The notes below the pieces were generated by a model. The model did no database searches. It was not told the origin of the DNA and saw only the letters and a program-made list of their open reading frames with translations. This document shows, piece by piece, positions 8,887 through 16,081 of a stretch of DNA of 64,000 nt (the stretch's first letter is position 1; every line of letters begins with the position of its first letter). A program made the position numbers and the translations under genes. This DNA is from DAOPJM01 sp035399665 (GTDB lineage: Bacteria; Bacillota; Clostridia; Christensenellales; CAG-138), in contig DAOPJM010000002.1 in NCBI GenBank assembly GCA_035399665.1, positions 44,564 to 108,563 of the forward strand. Direction: 5' to 3'.

Positions 8887-9789
8887 ATGGAAGATAAGAA
8901 AGGCTTTTTCGCAAGACTGCGCGAAGGGCTGGGCAAGACAAGGAATAACTGGTTCACCAACCTGTTTTCATCTGACAGGATAGACGATGATTTCTATGAC
9001 GAGCTTGAAGAAGCGCTGGTGCTTGCCGATATGGGCATGGAAACCACGGAGCTGCTGCTCCGCGAGCTAAAGTCCAAGGTCAAAGAGGATAAGCTAAAGA
9101 CCGGAGCCGAAGCAAGGCAGGCTTTGATTGGGATAATTGCCGACACGGTTCGACCCATGGGCGAGTTTGCAGCCGACAAGGGCGAATGCGTCATACTTAT
9201 AGTTGGAGTGAACGGCGTGGGCAAAACAACTTCGATAGGCAAGATTGCCGCTCTATATAAGGGCAAAGGCAGAAAGCCCATTATTGCGGCCGCAGATACC
9301 TTCAGAGCGGCTGCGGCAGAGCAGCTCGGCGTTTGGGCGCAGAGAGCCGATGTGCCGATGATAAAGCATGGAGAGGGCGCTGACCCGGCGGCGGTTGTCT
9401 TTGATTCAATATCCTCGTATAAGGCGAAGGGCTGCGACCTGCTGATTTGCGATACCGCAGGCAGACTTCACAACAAGAAAAACCTCATGAACGAGCTTAC
9501 CAAGATAGGCAGAGTAATAGAGCGGGAGCTTCCCAACGTTCCGCTTGAGGTGCTGCTGGTGTTGGACGCCACGACGGGACAAAACGCGCTTGTCCAGGCT
9601 AAGGCGTTCATGGAGTCCGTAAAGCTTTCGGGCGTGATCCTGACCAAGCTTGACGGCACCGCAAAGGGCGGCATAGTGGTGAACATCTACAACACTTTGA
9701 AAGTTCCCGTCCGTTTTGTAGGAGTGGGGGAGAGCGTTAACGACTTGCAGCGTTTCGACGCTGACGAATTTGCGGCGGCGCTGCTGTAA
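8887..9789 (+). CDS. ftsY: Signal recognition particle receptor FtsY
   Basis: 300 residues, the short form without a long acidic A domain, as in most Bacillota. The N-terminal helical domain is followed by the SRP GTPase G domain: P-loop GVNGVGKT (residues 107-114), DTAGRLH and the TKLDGTAKGG guanine-specificity segment. It binds the SRP at the membrane and activates GTP hydrolysis together with Ffh, encoded two genes downstream. The ATG directly follows the smc stop (TAGATG), so translation is probably coupled. A GC-rich terminator at 9831-9858 closes the rnc-smc-ftsY unit. Confidence 0.97.
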   Translation: MEDKKGFFARLREGLGKTRNNWFTNLFSSDRIDDDFYDELEEALVLADMGMETTELLLRELKSKVKEDKLKTGAEARQALIGIIADTVRPMGEFAADKGECVILIVGVNGVGKTTSIGKIAALYKGKGRKPIIAAADTFRAAAAEQLGVWAQRADVPMIKHGEGADPAAVVFDSISSYKAKGCDLLICDTAGRLHNKKNLMNELTKIGRVIERELPNVPLEVLLVLDATTGQNALVQAKAFMESVKLSGVILTKLDGTAKGGIVVNIYNTLKVPVRFVGVGESVNDLQRFDADEFAAALL

Positions 9790-9830
9790 TTTCGTGCATT
9801 TGATACCGCAGAGCACCTTAGTATCATTTC

Positions 9831-9858
9831 GGGGCGCCGCGCCACAGGCGCCCCTTTT
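9831..9858 (+). terminator. Rho-independent terminator after ftsY
   Basis: An 8-bp GC-rich stem (GGGGCGCC, 9831-9838, with GGCGCCCC, 9847-9854), an 8-base loop and four T (9855-9858). It separates ftsY from the independently promoted ylxM-ffh unit. Confidence 0.85.
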
Positions 9859-9899
9859 CATGTCATCATCAAGATGTTTTCAATATATCAAAGTTTTTC

Positions 9900-9927
9900 T
9901 TGACAATGAAGCTGACATGTGTATAAT
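9900..9927 (+). promoter_or_regulatory. Consensus sigma-A promoter for ylxM-ffh
   Basis: TTGACA (9900-9905), a 16-base spacer and TATAAT (9922-9927): both hexamers are perfect. It would start a transcript near 9934 that covers ylxM, ffh and probably rpsP to trmD. Confidence 0.85.
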
Positions 9928-9959
9928 TGACAAGGTGTAAAGGAGAATTACTTTACAGT

Positions 9960-10328
9960 ATGGAACATGAAACGGAACGTTTGGTAGAATTCGGACAGCT
10001 GTTGGACAGATACGGAGTACTGCTGACCGAAAGGCAGATGAGCATCTCGGCGCAGTATGCATACGAGAACTGTTCGCTTGCCGAGATAGCCGAGCGCGAG
10101 GGAATATCAAGGCAGGGTGTGCGCGACATGCTCGTGCGTTCGGAGCTTCAATTGAGGCAGTTTGAGAATAAGCTGTCCATGGTAAAGAAACTGAAGAAGC
10201 AAGAGAAGCTGCTCGAAGAAATCGACAGCTGCGCGCATAAGCTTGTTGAAGGCAGCGGCGAACGCGTGTTGATACTGCAAAGCCTTGAGGAACTACAAAG
10301 CATCTGGGAGGACGAAAATGGCATTTGA
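9960..10328 (+). CDS. ylxM: YlxM/p13 family DNA-binding-like protein
   Basis: 122 residues. It has a sigma-factor region-4-like helix-turn-helix (LAEIAEREGISRQGVRDML, about residues 42-60) and a coiled C-terminal part. YlxM is usually encoded directly before ffh in Bacillota and is associated with the SRP pathway, stimulating the Ffh-FtsY GTPases in streptococci. The ATG at 9960 is chosen because the frame's earlier TTG at 9927 lies in the -10 hexamer. AGGAG at 9941-9945 is 14 bases away, a long spacing. It overlaps ffh by 11 bases. Confidence 0.85.
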   Translation: MEHETERLVEFGQLLDRYGVLLTERQMSISAQYAYENCSLAEIAEREGISRQGVRDMLVRSELQLRQFENKLSMVKKLKKQEKLLEEIDSCAHKLVEGSGERVLILQSLEELQSIWEDENGI

Positions 10329-11652
10329 AGGCATTTCATCCAAGCTGCAGGCTGTGTTCAAGAAGCTCAGCGGCAAGGGCAAGCTGAACGAGAAGGACGT
10401 CAAGGAGGCAATGCGCGAGATAAGGCTTGCGCTCTTGGAGGCCGACGTCAACTTTCTTGTAGTAAAGGATTTCGTCAACAAGGTCAATAATCGTGCCGTG
10501 GGACATGAGGTCATGGAAAGCCTTACCCCGGGGCAGCAGGTTATCAAGATAGTCAACGAGGAGCTGACCGCTCTTATGGGCGGCACGAACTCAAAGCTTG
10601 AGTTCGGCTCCAAGAAGCCTGCCGTCATACTTATGGCGGGCTTGCAGGGCGCGGGCAAGACAACGATGTGCGGGAAGCTTGCGGTGATGCTCAAAAAGCA
10701 GTACAGTAAATCGACCTTGCTTGTTGCCTGCGATGTGTATCGCCCTGCCGCGATCGAACAGTTGAAGATAGTGGGTTCAAAGGCTGAAGCACCCGTGTTT
10801 GATATGGGTCAGGGTGATCCCGTCAAGATAGCCAAGGCGGGCGTTGCGGAGGGTATGCGCAGGTTCTGCGATGTGGTGATAATCGATACGGCAGGCAGAC
10901 TGCATATCGACGGCGACATGATGCAGGAGCTGAAGGATATAAAGGAAGCCGTACAGCCTGCGGAGATACTGCTTGTGCTTGACTCCATGACGGGCCAGGA
11001 CGCTGTCAACGCCGCGAAAGCGTTCAATGAGGCTGTACCGCTTACAGGCATGATACTTACAAAGCTTGACGGCGATACAAGAGGCGGCGCCGCGATGTCC
11101 GCAAGGGCTGTCACGGGCAAGCCGATAAAGTTTATCGGTTCGGGTGAGAAGCTCACCGATATCGAACCTTTCCACCCCGACAGGATGGCTTCAAGGATAC
11201 TCGGTATGGGCGACGTACTGACGCTCATCGAGAAGGCTCAGCGCAATTTCGACGAAAAGAAGGCGGCGGAGCTGGAACGCAAGATGCGCACCGAGAGCTT
11301 TACGTTGGAGGATTTTCTTGATCAGATGGAGCAGATGAAGGATATGGGCTCCATGGAGGAGATTCTTGCGATGGTTCCGGGGATGAGCGGCAAACTCGGC
11401 AACATTCAGATCGACGAGAAGCAGATGGCGAGGACGAAGGCTATAATCCTGTCGATGACGCCTCAAGAACGCCGAGACCCCGATGTGCTTAACGCGAGCC
11501 GAAGGCGCAGGATTGCCAAGGGCTGTGGGCTGACGGTACAGGATGTGAACCGCCTGATGAACCAGTTCGAAAGCTCCAGAAAGATGATGAAGCAGCTTTC
11601 AGGCGGCAAGTTCGGCAAGAAGGGCAGAAGGGGAAACCCCTTCGGATTTTAG
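10318..11652 (+). CDS. ffh: Signal recognition particle protein Ffh
   Basis: 444 residues from the ATG at 10318 (MAFEGISSKLQ), with GGGAGGA just upstream inside ylxM. The N and G domains carry P-loop GLQGAGKT (residues 108-115), DTAGRLH and TKLDGDTRGG; the Met-rich C-terminal M domain (from about residue 300) binds SRP RNA and signal peptides. It forms the SRP with the 4.5S/scRNA, not found in this window, and docks on FtsY. The open frame extends upstream to 10285, but those residues are not conserved. rpsP follows after 56 bases. Confidence 0.97.
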   Translation: MAFEGISSKLQAVFKKLSGKGKLNEKDVKEAMREIRLALLEADVNFLVVKDFVNKVNNRAVGHEVMESLTPGQQVIKIVNEELTALMGGTNSKLEFGSKKPAVILMAGLQGAGKTTMCGKLAVMLKKQYSKSTLLVACDVYRPAAIEQLKIVGSKAEAPVFDMGQGDPVKIAKAGVAEGMRRFCDVVIIDTAGRLHIDGDMMQELKDIKEAVQPAEILLVLDSMTGQDAVNAAKAFNEAVPLTGMILTKLDGDTRGGAAMSARAVTGKPIKFIGSGEKLTDIEPFHPDRMASRILGMGDVLTLIEKAQRNFDEKKAAELERKMRTESFTLEDFLDQMEQMKDMGSMEEILAMVPGMSGKLGNIQIDEKQMARTKAIILSMTPQERRDPDVLNASRRRRIAKGCGLTVQDVNRLMNQFESSRKMMKQLSGGKFGKKGRRGNPFGF

Positions 11653-11708
11653 GCTAATACGGATAACCGTTTAGTATAGATAACAAAAAAGTTGGAGGAA
11701 TAATAACA

Positions 11709-11951
11709 ATGTTGAAGATCAGACTGCGCAGGATGGGCGCAAAGAAGGCTCCTTTTTACCGTATCGTAGTTGCAGACTCAAGGGCTCCGCGTAATGGAGC
11801 ATTTGTAGAGGAAATCGGTTACTACAACCCCCTCACCGAGCCGGTAGAGCTTAAGGTCAACAACGAGCGCGCCGCTGAGTGGGTTAAGAACGGCGCTCAG
11901 CCCACCGACACCGTTCGCGCACTTCTCAAGAAGTCCGGCGCGATTGAGTAA
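11709..11951 (+). CDS. rpsP: 30S ribosomal protein S16
   Basis: 80 residues with the family start MLKIRLRRMGAKKAPFYRIV. S16 is needed for early 30S assembly. A TTGGAGGAA ribosome site precedes the ATG. It opens the conserved rpsP-khpA-rimM-trmD-rplS order, all proteins of ribosome assembly or tRNA modification. I see no promoter in the 56-base gap from ffh, only a 4-bp ACGG/CCGT hairpin, so read-through from the ylxM promoter is likely. Confidence 0.97.
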   Translation: MLKIRLRRMGAKKAPFYRIVVADSRAPRNGAFVEEIGYYNPLTEPVELKVNNERAAEWVKNGAQPTDTVRALLKKSGAIE

Positions 11952-11964
11952 TCGGTGAACCGAG

Positions 11965-12192
11965 ATGGATAAGCTTGTAGAGTACATAGCCAAAGGTCTT
12001 GTTGACAGCCCCGAACTCGTCAAGGTTAATACCCGCGAGGAAGAGGACTGCATCGTAATCGAGCTGTCCGTGGGCCCCGACGACGTCGGTAAGGTCATAG
12101 GTAAACAGGGAAGGATCGCCAAGGCAATTCGCACGATAGTCAAGGCAAGCTCCGTCAATTCCGACAAAAAGTACATGGTGGAGATACTGTGA
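11965..12192 (+). CDS. khpA: KH-domain RNA-binding protein KhpA
   Basis: 75 residues forming a single KH domain with the loop motif GKVIGKQGR (about residues 34-42), where the GxxG element contacts RNA. KhpA partners KhpB/Jag and influences cell elongation and sRNA-type regulation in Bacillota. It has the usual place between rpsP and rimM. The stop overlaps the rimM GTG start (GTGA), so translation is coupled. Confidence 0.93.
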   Translation: MDKLVEYIAKGLVDSPELVKVNTREEEDCIVIELSVGPDDVGKVIGKQGRIAKAIRTIVKASSVNSDKKYMVEIL

Positions 12193-12707
12193 CCTCTGGA
12201 ACGCTTCGGATAGGCGTCATAGTAAAACCGCATGGGGTGCGCGGAGCCGTGAAAGCGGAGCCGCTGACCGATCGCCCGAAGCGTTTTTCGGGCATGGATC
12301 ACGCTTACCTTGAGCTGCATGGGCAATTAATTCCCGTGCGGCTTTCGGTACACAGCGTAGCGGATTATGCGGTAATACTGCATATAGAGGGATATGACAG
12401 CCCTGAGCAAGCGGAAACGCTCCGAGGGGCTTACATTTGTGTGGACAGAGCTGAGGCGATAAGGCTTCCTAAGGACAGCTATTTCATCGCTGACCTTATC
12501 GGATGCAGGGCATACGATGACAGCGGAGCGGAGTACGGGCTTATTACCGATGTATACCAAGGCCCCGCCAACGATGTATACGTTATTGAGGATGGGAAGC
12601 TCATGGTTCCCGCGCTCAAGAAGGTCTTGAGCAGTGTTGATGTTGTCAATAAGCGGATAGTGTTCGACTCCGAAGTACTAAAGGAGGTCGGGCTTTTTGA
12701 AGATTGA
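12189..12707 (+). CDS. rimM: 16S rRNA processing protein RimM
   Basis: 172 residues in two domains: an N-terminal beta barrel (starting LRIGVIVKPHGVRGAVKAEP, the family signature) and a C-terminal PRC barrel (from about residue 95, IGCRAYDDSG...). RimM binds S19 and helps mature the 30S head. It starts with GTG overlapping the khpA stop and itself overlaps trmD by 11 bases, so the three reading frames are tightly coupled. Confidence 0.93.
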   Translation: MTSGTLRIGVIVKPHGVRGAVKAEPLTDRPKRFSGMDHAYLELHGQLIPVRLSVHSVADYAVILHIEGYDSPEQAETLRGAYICVDRAEAIRLPKDSYFIADLIGCRAYDDSGAEYGLITDVYQGPANDVYVIEDGKLMVPALKKVLSSVDVVNKRIVFDSEVLKEVGLFED

Positions 12708-13386
12708 CGTGATGACGCTTTTTCCCGAGATGTTCACGGGGGTGTTCGAGTCAAGCATCATAGGCAGAGCGCAGGAAAGCGGGCTTGTCGAGATTCAGAC
12801 GCACAATATACGCGACTATACCGACAACAAGCACCGCAAGACCGATGATTACCCCTTCGGCGGGGGAGCGGGCATGGTGATGATGGTGCAGCCCATCGTT
12901 GATTGCTTTGAAAGCGTGCTGGGCGATACACCAACAAAACGCATACTGCTCACTCCACGCGGGAAGCTTTTGACCCCTGAAATTGCGGGAAGGCTTGCAA
13001 AGGAGCAGCATATAGCTTTGCTGTGCGGCCATTATGAAGGGGTCGATGAACGGGTAATGTCGGTTATCGACGAGGAGATATCCATAGGGGATTATGTGCT
13101 GACGGGCGGCGAGCTTGCGGCGATGGTGCTTGTGGACTGCCTTTTGAGATTTGTTCCCGGAGTTCTCGGCAGCGAGGACAGCGCGGAGGACGAATCATTC
13201 TCAAACGGTCTGTTAGAGTATCCGCAGTATACAAGACCCGCGGAGTTTAGAGGCATGGAAGTCCCCGACATACTGCTTTCAGGGCATCACGCCAATATTC
13301 AAAAATGGCGGCATGAGCAATCCCAAAAAAAGACGCGGGAGCAAAGACCCGAACTGCTGGGCAACTTCGGAAAATACGAGGATTAG
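12697..13386 (+). CDS. trmD: tRNA (guanine-N1-)-methyltransferase TrmD
   Basis: 229 residues. TrmD makes m1G37 in tRNAs that read CNN/CCN codons and prevents +1 frameshifting; it is a homodimer with a deep trefoil knot. Visible signatures: the start KIDVMTLFPEMF, GGGAGMVMMV (residues 53-62) and GHYEGVDERV plus SIGDYVLTGGELA in the SAM-binding knot. The start is TTG at 12697, placed by AAGGAGG (12681-12687) 9 bases upstream. The sequence ends before a fresh promoter for rplS. Confidence 0.95.
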   Translation: MKIDVMTLFPEMFTGVFESSIIGRAQESGLVEIQTHNIRDYTDNKHRKTDDYPFGGGAGMVMMVQPIVDCFESVLGDTPTKRILLTPRGKLLTPEIAGRLAKEQHIALLCGHYEGVDERVMSVIDEEISIGDYVLTGGELAAMVLVDCLLRFVPGVLGSEDSAEDESFSNGLLEYPQYTRPAEFRGMEVPDILLSGHHANIQKWRHEQSQKKTREQRPELLGNFGKYED

Positions 13387-13430
13387 CCCAAATATTACAA
13401 TAATATAGGCGGAAATGGCGGAAAAAACCC

Positions 13431-13459
13431 TTGCAAACGCATTGCTTGTGTGCTATAAT
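13431..13459 (+). promoter_or_regulatory. Extended -10 promoter for rplS
   Basis: TTGCAA (13431-13436), 17-base spacer, TATAAT (13454-13459) preceded by TGC, the extended -10 motif. Transcription would begin near 13466, leaving a leader of about 74 bases before rplS. Confidence 0.75.
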
Positions 13460-13465
13460 CCGCTT

Positions 13466-13539
13466 TGGCGCGGCTGGTCCAATGTCCTTTTTGTGGATAT
13501 GAACGGTCGGATATAAAAATATCACAGGAGGATAATTAA
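13466..13539 (+). promoter_or_regulatory. rplS mRNA leader, possible L19 autoregulatory leader
   Basis: The ~74-base leader contains a small hairpin, ATGTCC (13483-13488) with GGATAT (13496-13501), and then the GGAGG ribosome site. L19 leaders that bind the protein are known in Bacillota, so this could be one, but I cannot match a consensus by eye. The role is inferred. Confidence 0.3.
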
Positions 13540-13902
13540 ATGTCAGACATCATCAGAGAGCTTGAAAAGGAACAGCTCAGGACAGATTTGCCGAAGATCG
13601 AAGTAGGAGATCAGGTTCGCGTATTCGTGAAGGTCGTCGAGGGCAACCGCGAGAGGCTTCAGAACTTCGAAGGCACCATCATCAAGATTCAGGGCGGCGG
13701 TATCCGCAAGTCATTCACCGTTCGCCGCGTTTCTTACGGCGTAGGCGTAGAGCGTACCTTTGCTTACAACAGCCCGCGTCTTGGCAAGATTGAAATTGTC
13801 CGTCACGGCGTAGTTCGCAGAGCGAAGCTGTACTACCTCAGAGACAGAGTAGGCAAGGCCGCTAAGATTCGCGAGCGCATCGTTGAGAACAAGGAGAAAT
13901 AA
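13540..13902 (+). CDS. rplS: 50S ribosomal protein L19
   Basis: 120 residues with typical L19 segments (GDQVRVFVKVVEGNRERLQ; VRRVSYGVGVERTF; VRRAKLYYLRDRVGKAAKI). L19 sits at the 30S-50S interface. The ATG follows CAGGAGGATAATTAA. It has its own promoter with a leader of ~74 bases and is followed within 10 bases by a perfect terminator hairpin, so it forms a short transcript of its own. Confidence 0.97.
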   Translation: MSDIIRELEKEQLRTDLPKIEVGDQVRVFVKVVEGNRERLQNFEGTIIKIQGGGIRKSFTVRRVSYGVGVERTFAYNSPRLGKIEIVRHGVVRRAKLYYLRDRVGKAAKIRERIVENKEK

Positions 13903-13911
13903 GAGCATGAC

Positions 13912-13944
13912 AAGCTCCGACCGCAAAGTCGGAGCTTGGTTTTT
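13912..13944 (+). terminator. Rho-independent terminator after rplS
   Basis: A 10-bp perfect stem (AAGCTCCGAC, 13912-13921, with GTCGGAGCTT, 13928-13937), a 6-base loop, then GG and five T. It ends 17 bases before rbgA. Confidence 0.9.
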
Positions 13945-13960
13945 ATAAAAGAGGGCATTT

Positions 13961-14977
13961 ATGCAAATTCAATGGTACCCGGGGCATATGGCCAAAACTC
14001 GCCGTATGCTTGCGGAGAATCTAAAGCTTATAGATTTAGTGATAGAGCTTGTTGACGCAAGAGCGCCGCTTGCGACAAGGAATCCTGATTTTGACGATTT
14101 GTTTGCGGGAAAGACTCGCTTAATCGTTCTGAACAAGAGTGATCTTGCCTCCGCTGCCGTCACCCGCCAATGGGTAAACTACTACAAGGCGAACGGTATA
14201 GCTGCAGTTGCGGTGAATTCATCAATGAGCGGTTCCGCCAAGCCTGTCTTGGCGGCGATAGAGCAGGCATCGCGTGAAAAGGTGCAGAAGCTTTCACAAA
14301 AGGGCATCAAAGCGACTGTAAGAGCCATGGCGGTGGGCATTCCCAATGTCGGGAAGTCCACGCTCATAAACTGTATCGCGGGAGCGGGAAGAGCGCGTAC
14401 AGGCGATAAGCCCGGTATTACCCGAGGCAAGCAATGGGTGAGGATAACCCCTTACTTAGAGCTTATGGATTCGCCGGGTATGCTCTGGCCTAAGCTTGAG
14501 AACGAGACTTACGCCATGCACCTTGGGTTCATAGGTTCTATCAACGACGAGGTCATGGACAAGGAACAGCTTGCGACCGAGCTGCTGTCCTGCTTGAACT
14601 CCATATGCCCCGCGCAGCTTTCAGAGAGGTACAAGCGCATTACCGCGGATACTCCCAAGGAGGAGCTGCTGAACGCTTTGGCAAGAAGCAGGGGCTTCCT
14701 GCTTTCGGGCGGAGTATGCGACGAGGAGAGAGCCGCCGACATAGCCTTGGACGAGTTTAGAGCGGGCAAGATTGCAAAGGTTTCGTTGGAGCTGCCGCCC
14801 AAGCCCAAGAGCGACGAGACTCATGGGGAAAGCGTGGAGACTGCGGACGAGAAGGCGGAAAACGCTGAGGATAAGACGAAAAAGTCTGTGGATAAGACTG
14901 AAACGGCTGTGGATGGAGCAGGGGTATCCGTGGAAACGGACGAGAACCCTGTGGATAATTCCACGGATTTGTCGTGA
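13961..14977 (+). CDS. rbgA: Ribosome biogenesis GTPase RbgA (YlqF) with a repeat-like acidic tail
   Basis: 338 residues; typical RbgA is about 280. The G motifs are circularly permuted as in the YlqF/YawG family: G4 NKSD (about residue 58) comes before G1 GIPNVGKST (about residues 126-134), then G3 DSPG. It promotes late 50S assembly. The extra ~55 C-terminal residues are low-complexity and charged, with repeated VDK/VDG/VET/VDN elements, and look disordered. The start MQIQWYPGHMAKTRR is conserved. An rplS terminator lies just upstream and rnhB follows after 16 bases. Confidence 0.95.
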   Translation: MQIQWYPGHMAKTRRMLAENLKLIDLVIELVDARAPLATRNPDFDDLFAGKTRLIVLNKSDLASAAVTRQWVNYYKANGIAAVAVNSSMSGSAKPVLAAIEQASREKVQKLSQKGIKATVRAMAVGIPNVGKSTLINCIAGAGRARTGDKPGITRGKQWVRITPYLELMDSPGMLWPKLENETYAMHLGFIGSINDEVMDKEQLATELLSCLNSICPAQLSERYKRITADTPKEELLNALARSRGFLLSGGVCDEERAADIALDEFRAGKIAKVSLELPPKPKSDETHGESVETADEKAENAEDKTKKSVDKTETAVDGAGVSVETDENPVDNSTDLS

Positions 14978-14993
14978 CAAGGAACAGGATGCT

Positions 14994-15629
14994 ATGAGCA
15001 GGAGCGGTAATCGTGAGACCGAGCAAGAGCGCATTTTGCGCTTGCTTGCAACCGATATGGAATACGCCAAGGACGGAGCTTTGCCTGCGGGAATGGATGA
15101 GGTCGGGCGTGGTCCGCTTGCGGGGCCTGTGGTCGTGTGCTGCGTGGTTATGCCGACAAACCCTTTAGTGCATTATGTCAATGATTCCAAGAAGATAGCG
15201 GAGCATCGCAGAAGTCTTCTGTATGACGAGCTTACCTTGGCAAGTCTTGATTACGCTGCGGGTTGGGTTTGGCCGAATGTCATAGACGAAATAAACATCC
15301 TGCAAGCTACAAAGCGCGCCTTTTGCGAGGCCTTTGCAGCTATGAAGCTTCCCATAGACGATGTTATGATAGACGCGCTTATGGGTCTGGACATTTCGGC
15401 AAGGCAGCATTCCCTGATACACGGGGACGCAAGGTCGTATTCCATAGCCTGCGCCTCCATAATCGCGAAGGTGACGCGTGACAGGTATATGCAGGAGCAG
15501 GACAAGCTCTATCCGCAGTATGGGTTTGCCTCGAACAAGGGTTACGGAACGGTGCAGCATATCGCGGCCCTGCGCGAATACGGGCCTTGTCCCATACACA
15601 GAATGAGCTTTATAGGTAAGTTCATATGA
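14994..15629 (+). CDS. rnhB: Ribonuclease HII
   Basis: 211 residues from the ATG at 14994. RNase HII removes RNA from RNA-DNA hybrids, including single ribonucleotides. The active-site segment MDEVGRGPLAGPVV provides Asp and Glu (about residues 34-47), with further Asp residues in VMIDALMGLDI. The C-terminal HRMSF motif is typical. The frame is open far upstream into rbgA (to 14772), but those residues are Arg-rich shadow sequence; AAGGAACAGG lies just before the chosen start. Its stop overlaps the yraN ATG (ATGA). Confidence 0.94.
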   Translation: MSRSGNRETEQERILRLLATDMEYAKDGALPAGMDEVGRGPLAGPVVVCCVVMPTNPLVHYVNDSKKIAEHRRSLLYDELTLASLDYAAGWVWPNVIDEINILQATKRAFCEAFAAMKLPIDDVMIDALMGLDISARQHSLIHGDARSYSIACASIIAKVTRDRYMQEQDKLYPQYGFASNKGYGTVQHIAALREYGPCPIHRMSFIGKFI

Positions 15630-15982
15630 GCGCCGACACAATGAAAATCGGCAGGCAGGGGGAAAGGCTTGCCGCCCGTTATCTTTGGTGGAGGGGGTAT
15701 GCCATACTTGAACGAAACTACCGAAGGGGACATCATGAGATAGACCTTATAGCGTTTCATAGGAGCAGTAAAACGCTTGTGTTCGTTGAGGTCAAGTCCA
15801 GGACGTCCACGGAGTTTGGATTACCGCGTGAATATGTCAACAAGAATAAGCAAAGATTCGTAAAACAAGCAGCTATGGCATATCTTGGCGGCTGCCCCAA
15901 AAGCTACAAGACGATTCGCTTTGACGTCATAGAGGTGTATATGCCGCAGGGCAGGATAGAGCATCTGCAAAACGCTTTTTAG
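15626..15982 (+). CDS. yraN: YraN/UPF0102 endonuclease-like protein
   Basis: 118 residues of the UPF0102 family, related in fold to Holliday-junction resolvases. The catalytic-type residues are present: GRQGERLAARYL, EIDLIA (Asp) and FVEVKSRT (Glu-x-Lys). The precise substrate is not known to me. It overlaps rnhB by four bases, and the pair rnhB-yraN is common in Bacillota. The next 99 bases hold a promoter for the glycosylation operon. Confidence 0.9.
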   Translation: MSADTMKIGRQGERLAARYLWWRGYAILERNYRRGHHEIDLIAFHRSSKTLVFVEVKSRTSTEFGLPREYVNKNKQRFVKQAAMAYLGGCPKSYKTIRFDVIEVYMPQGRIEHLQNAF

Positions 15983-16032
15983 ATAACGGTATAAAAGTTT
16001 ATAATATGTACGCTTGCCTGTGTAAAACAGGA

Positions 16033-16062
16033 TTGATTTTGCATACGACTTTGTGCTATGAT
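16033..16062 (+). promoter_or_regulatory. Extended -10 promoter for the GT-C operon
   Basis: TTGATT (16033-16038), 18-base spacer and TATGAT (16057-16062) preceded by TGC. It lies 20 bases before the ATG at 16082. Confidence 0.6.
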
Positions 16063-16081
16063 ATGAAAGACAAAATATGGG

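Noticed and set aside
9809..9830. TGATAC...GTATCA inverted repeat just before the ftsY terminator
   Set aside because: Six base pairs around a 14-base gap with no T tract; the adjacent GC-rich hairpin explains termination.
14772..14993. Upstream extension of rnhB with an Arg-rich N-terminus
   Set aside because: The region is the shifted frame of the rbgA tail repeat; RNase HII length and the ribosome site fit the ATG at 14994.
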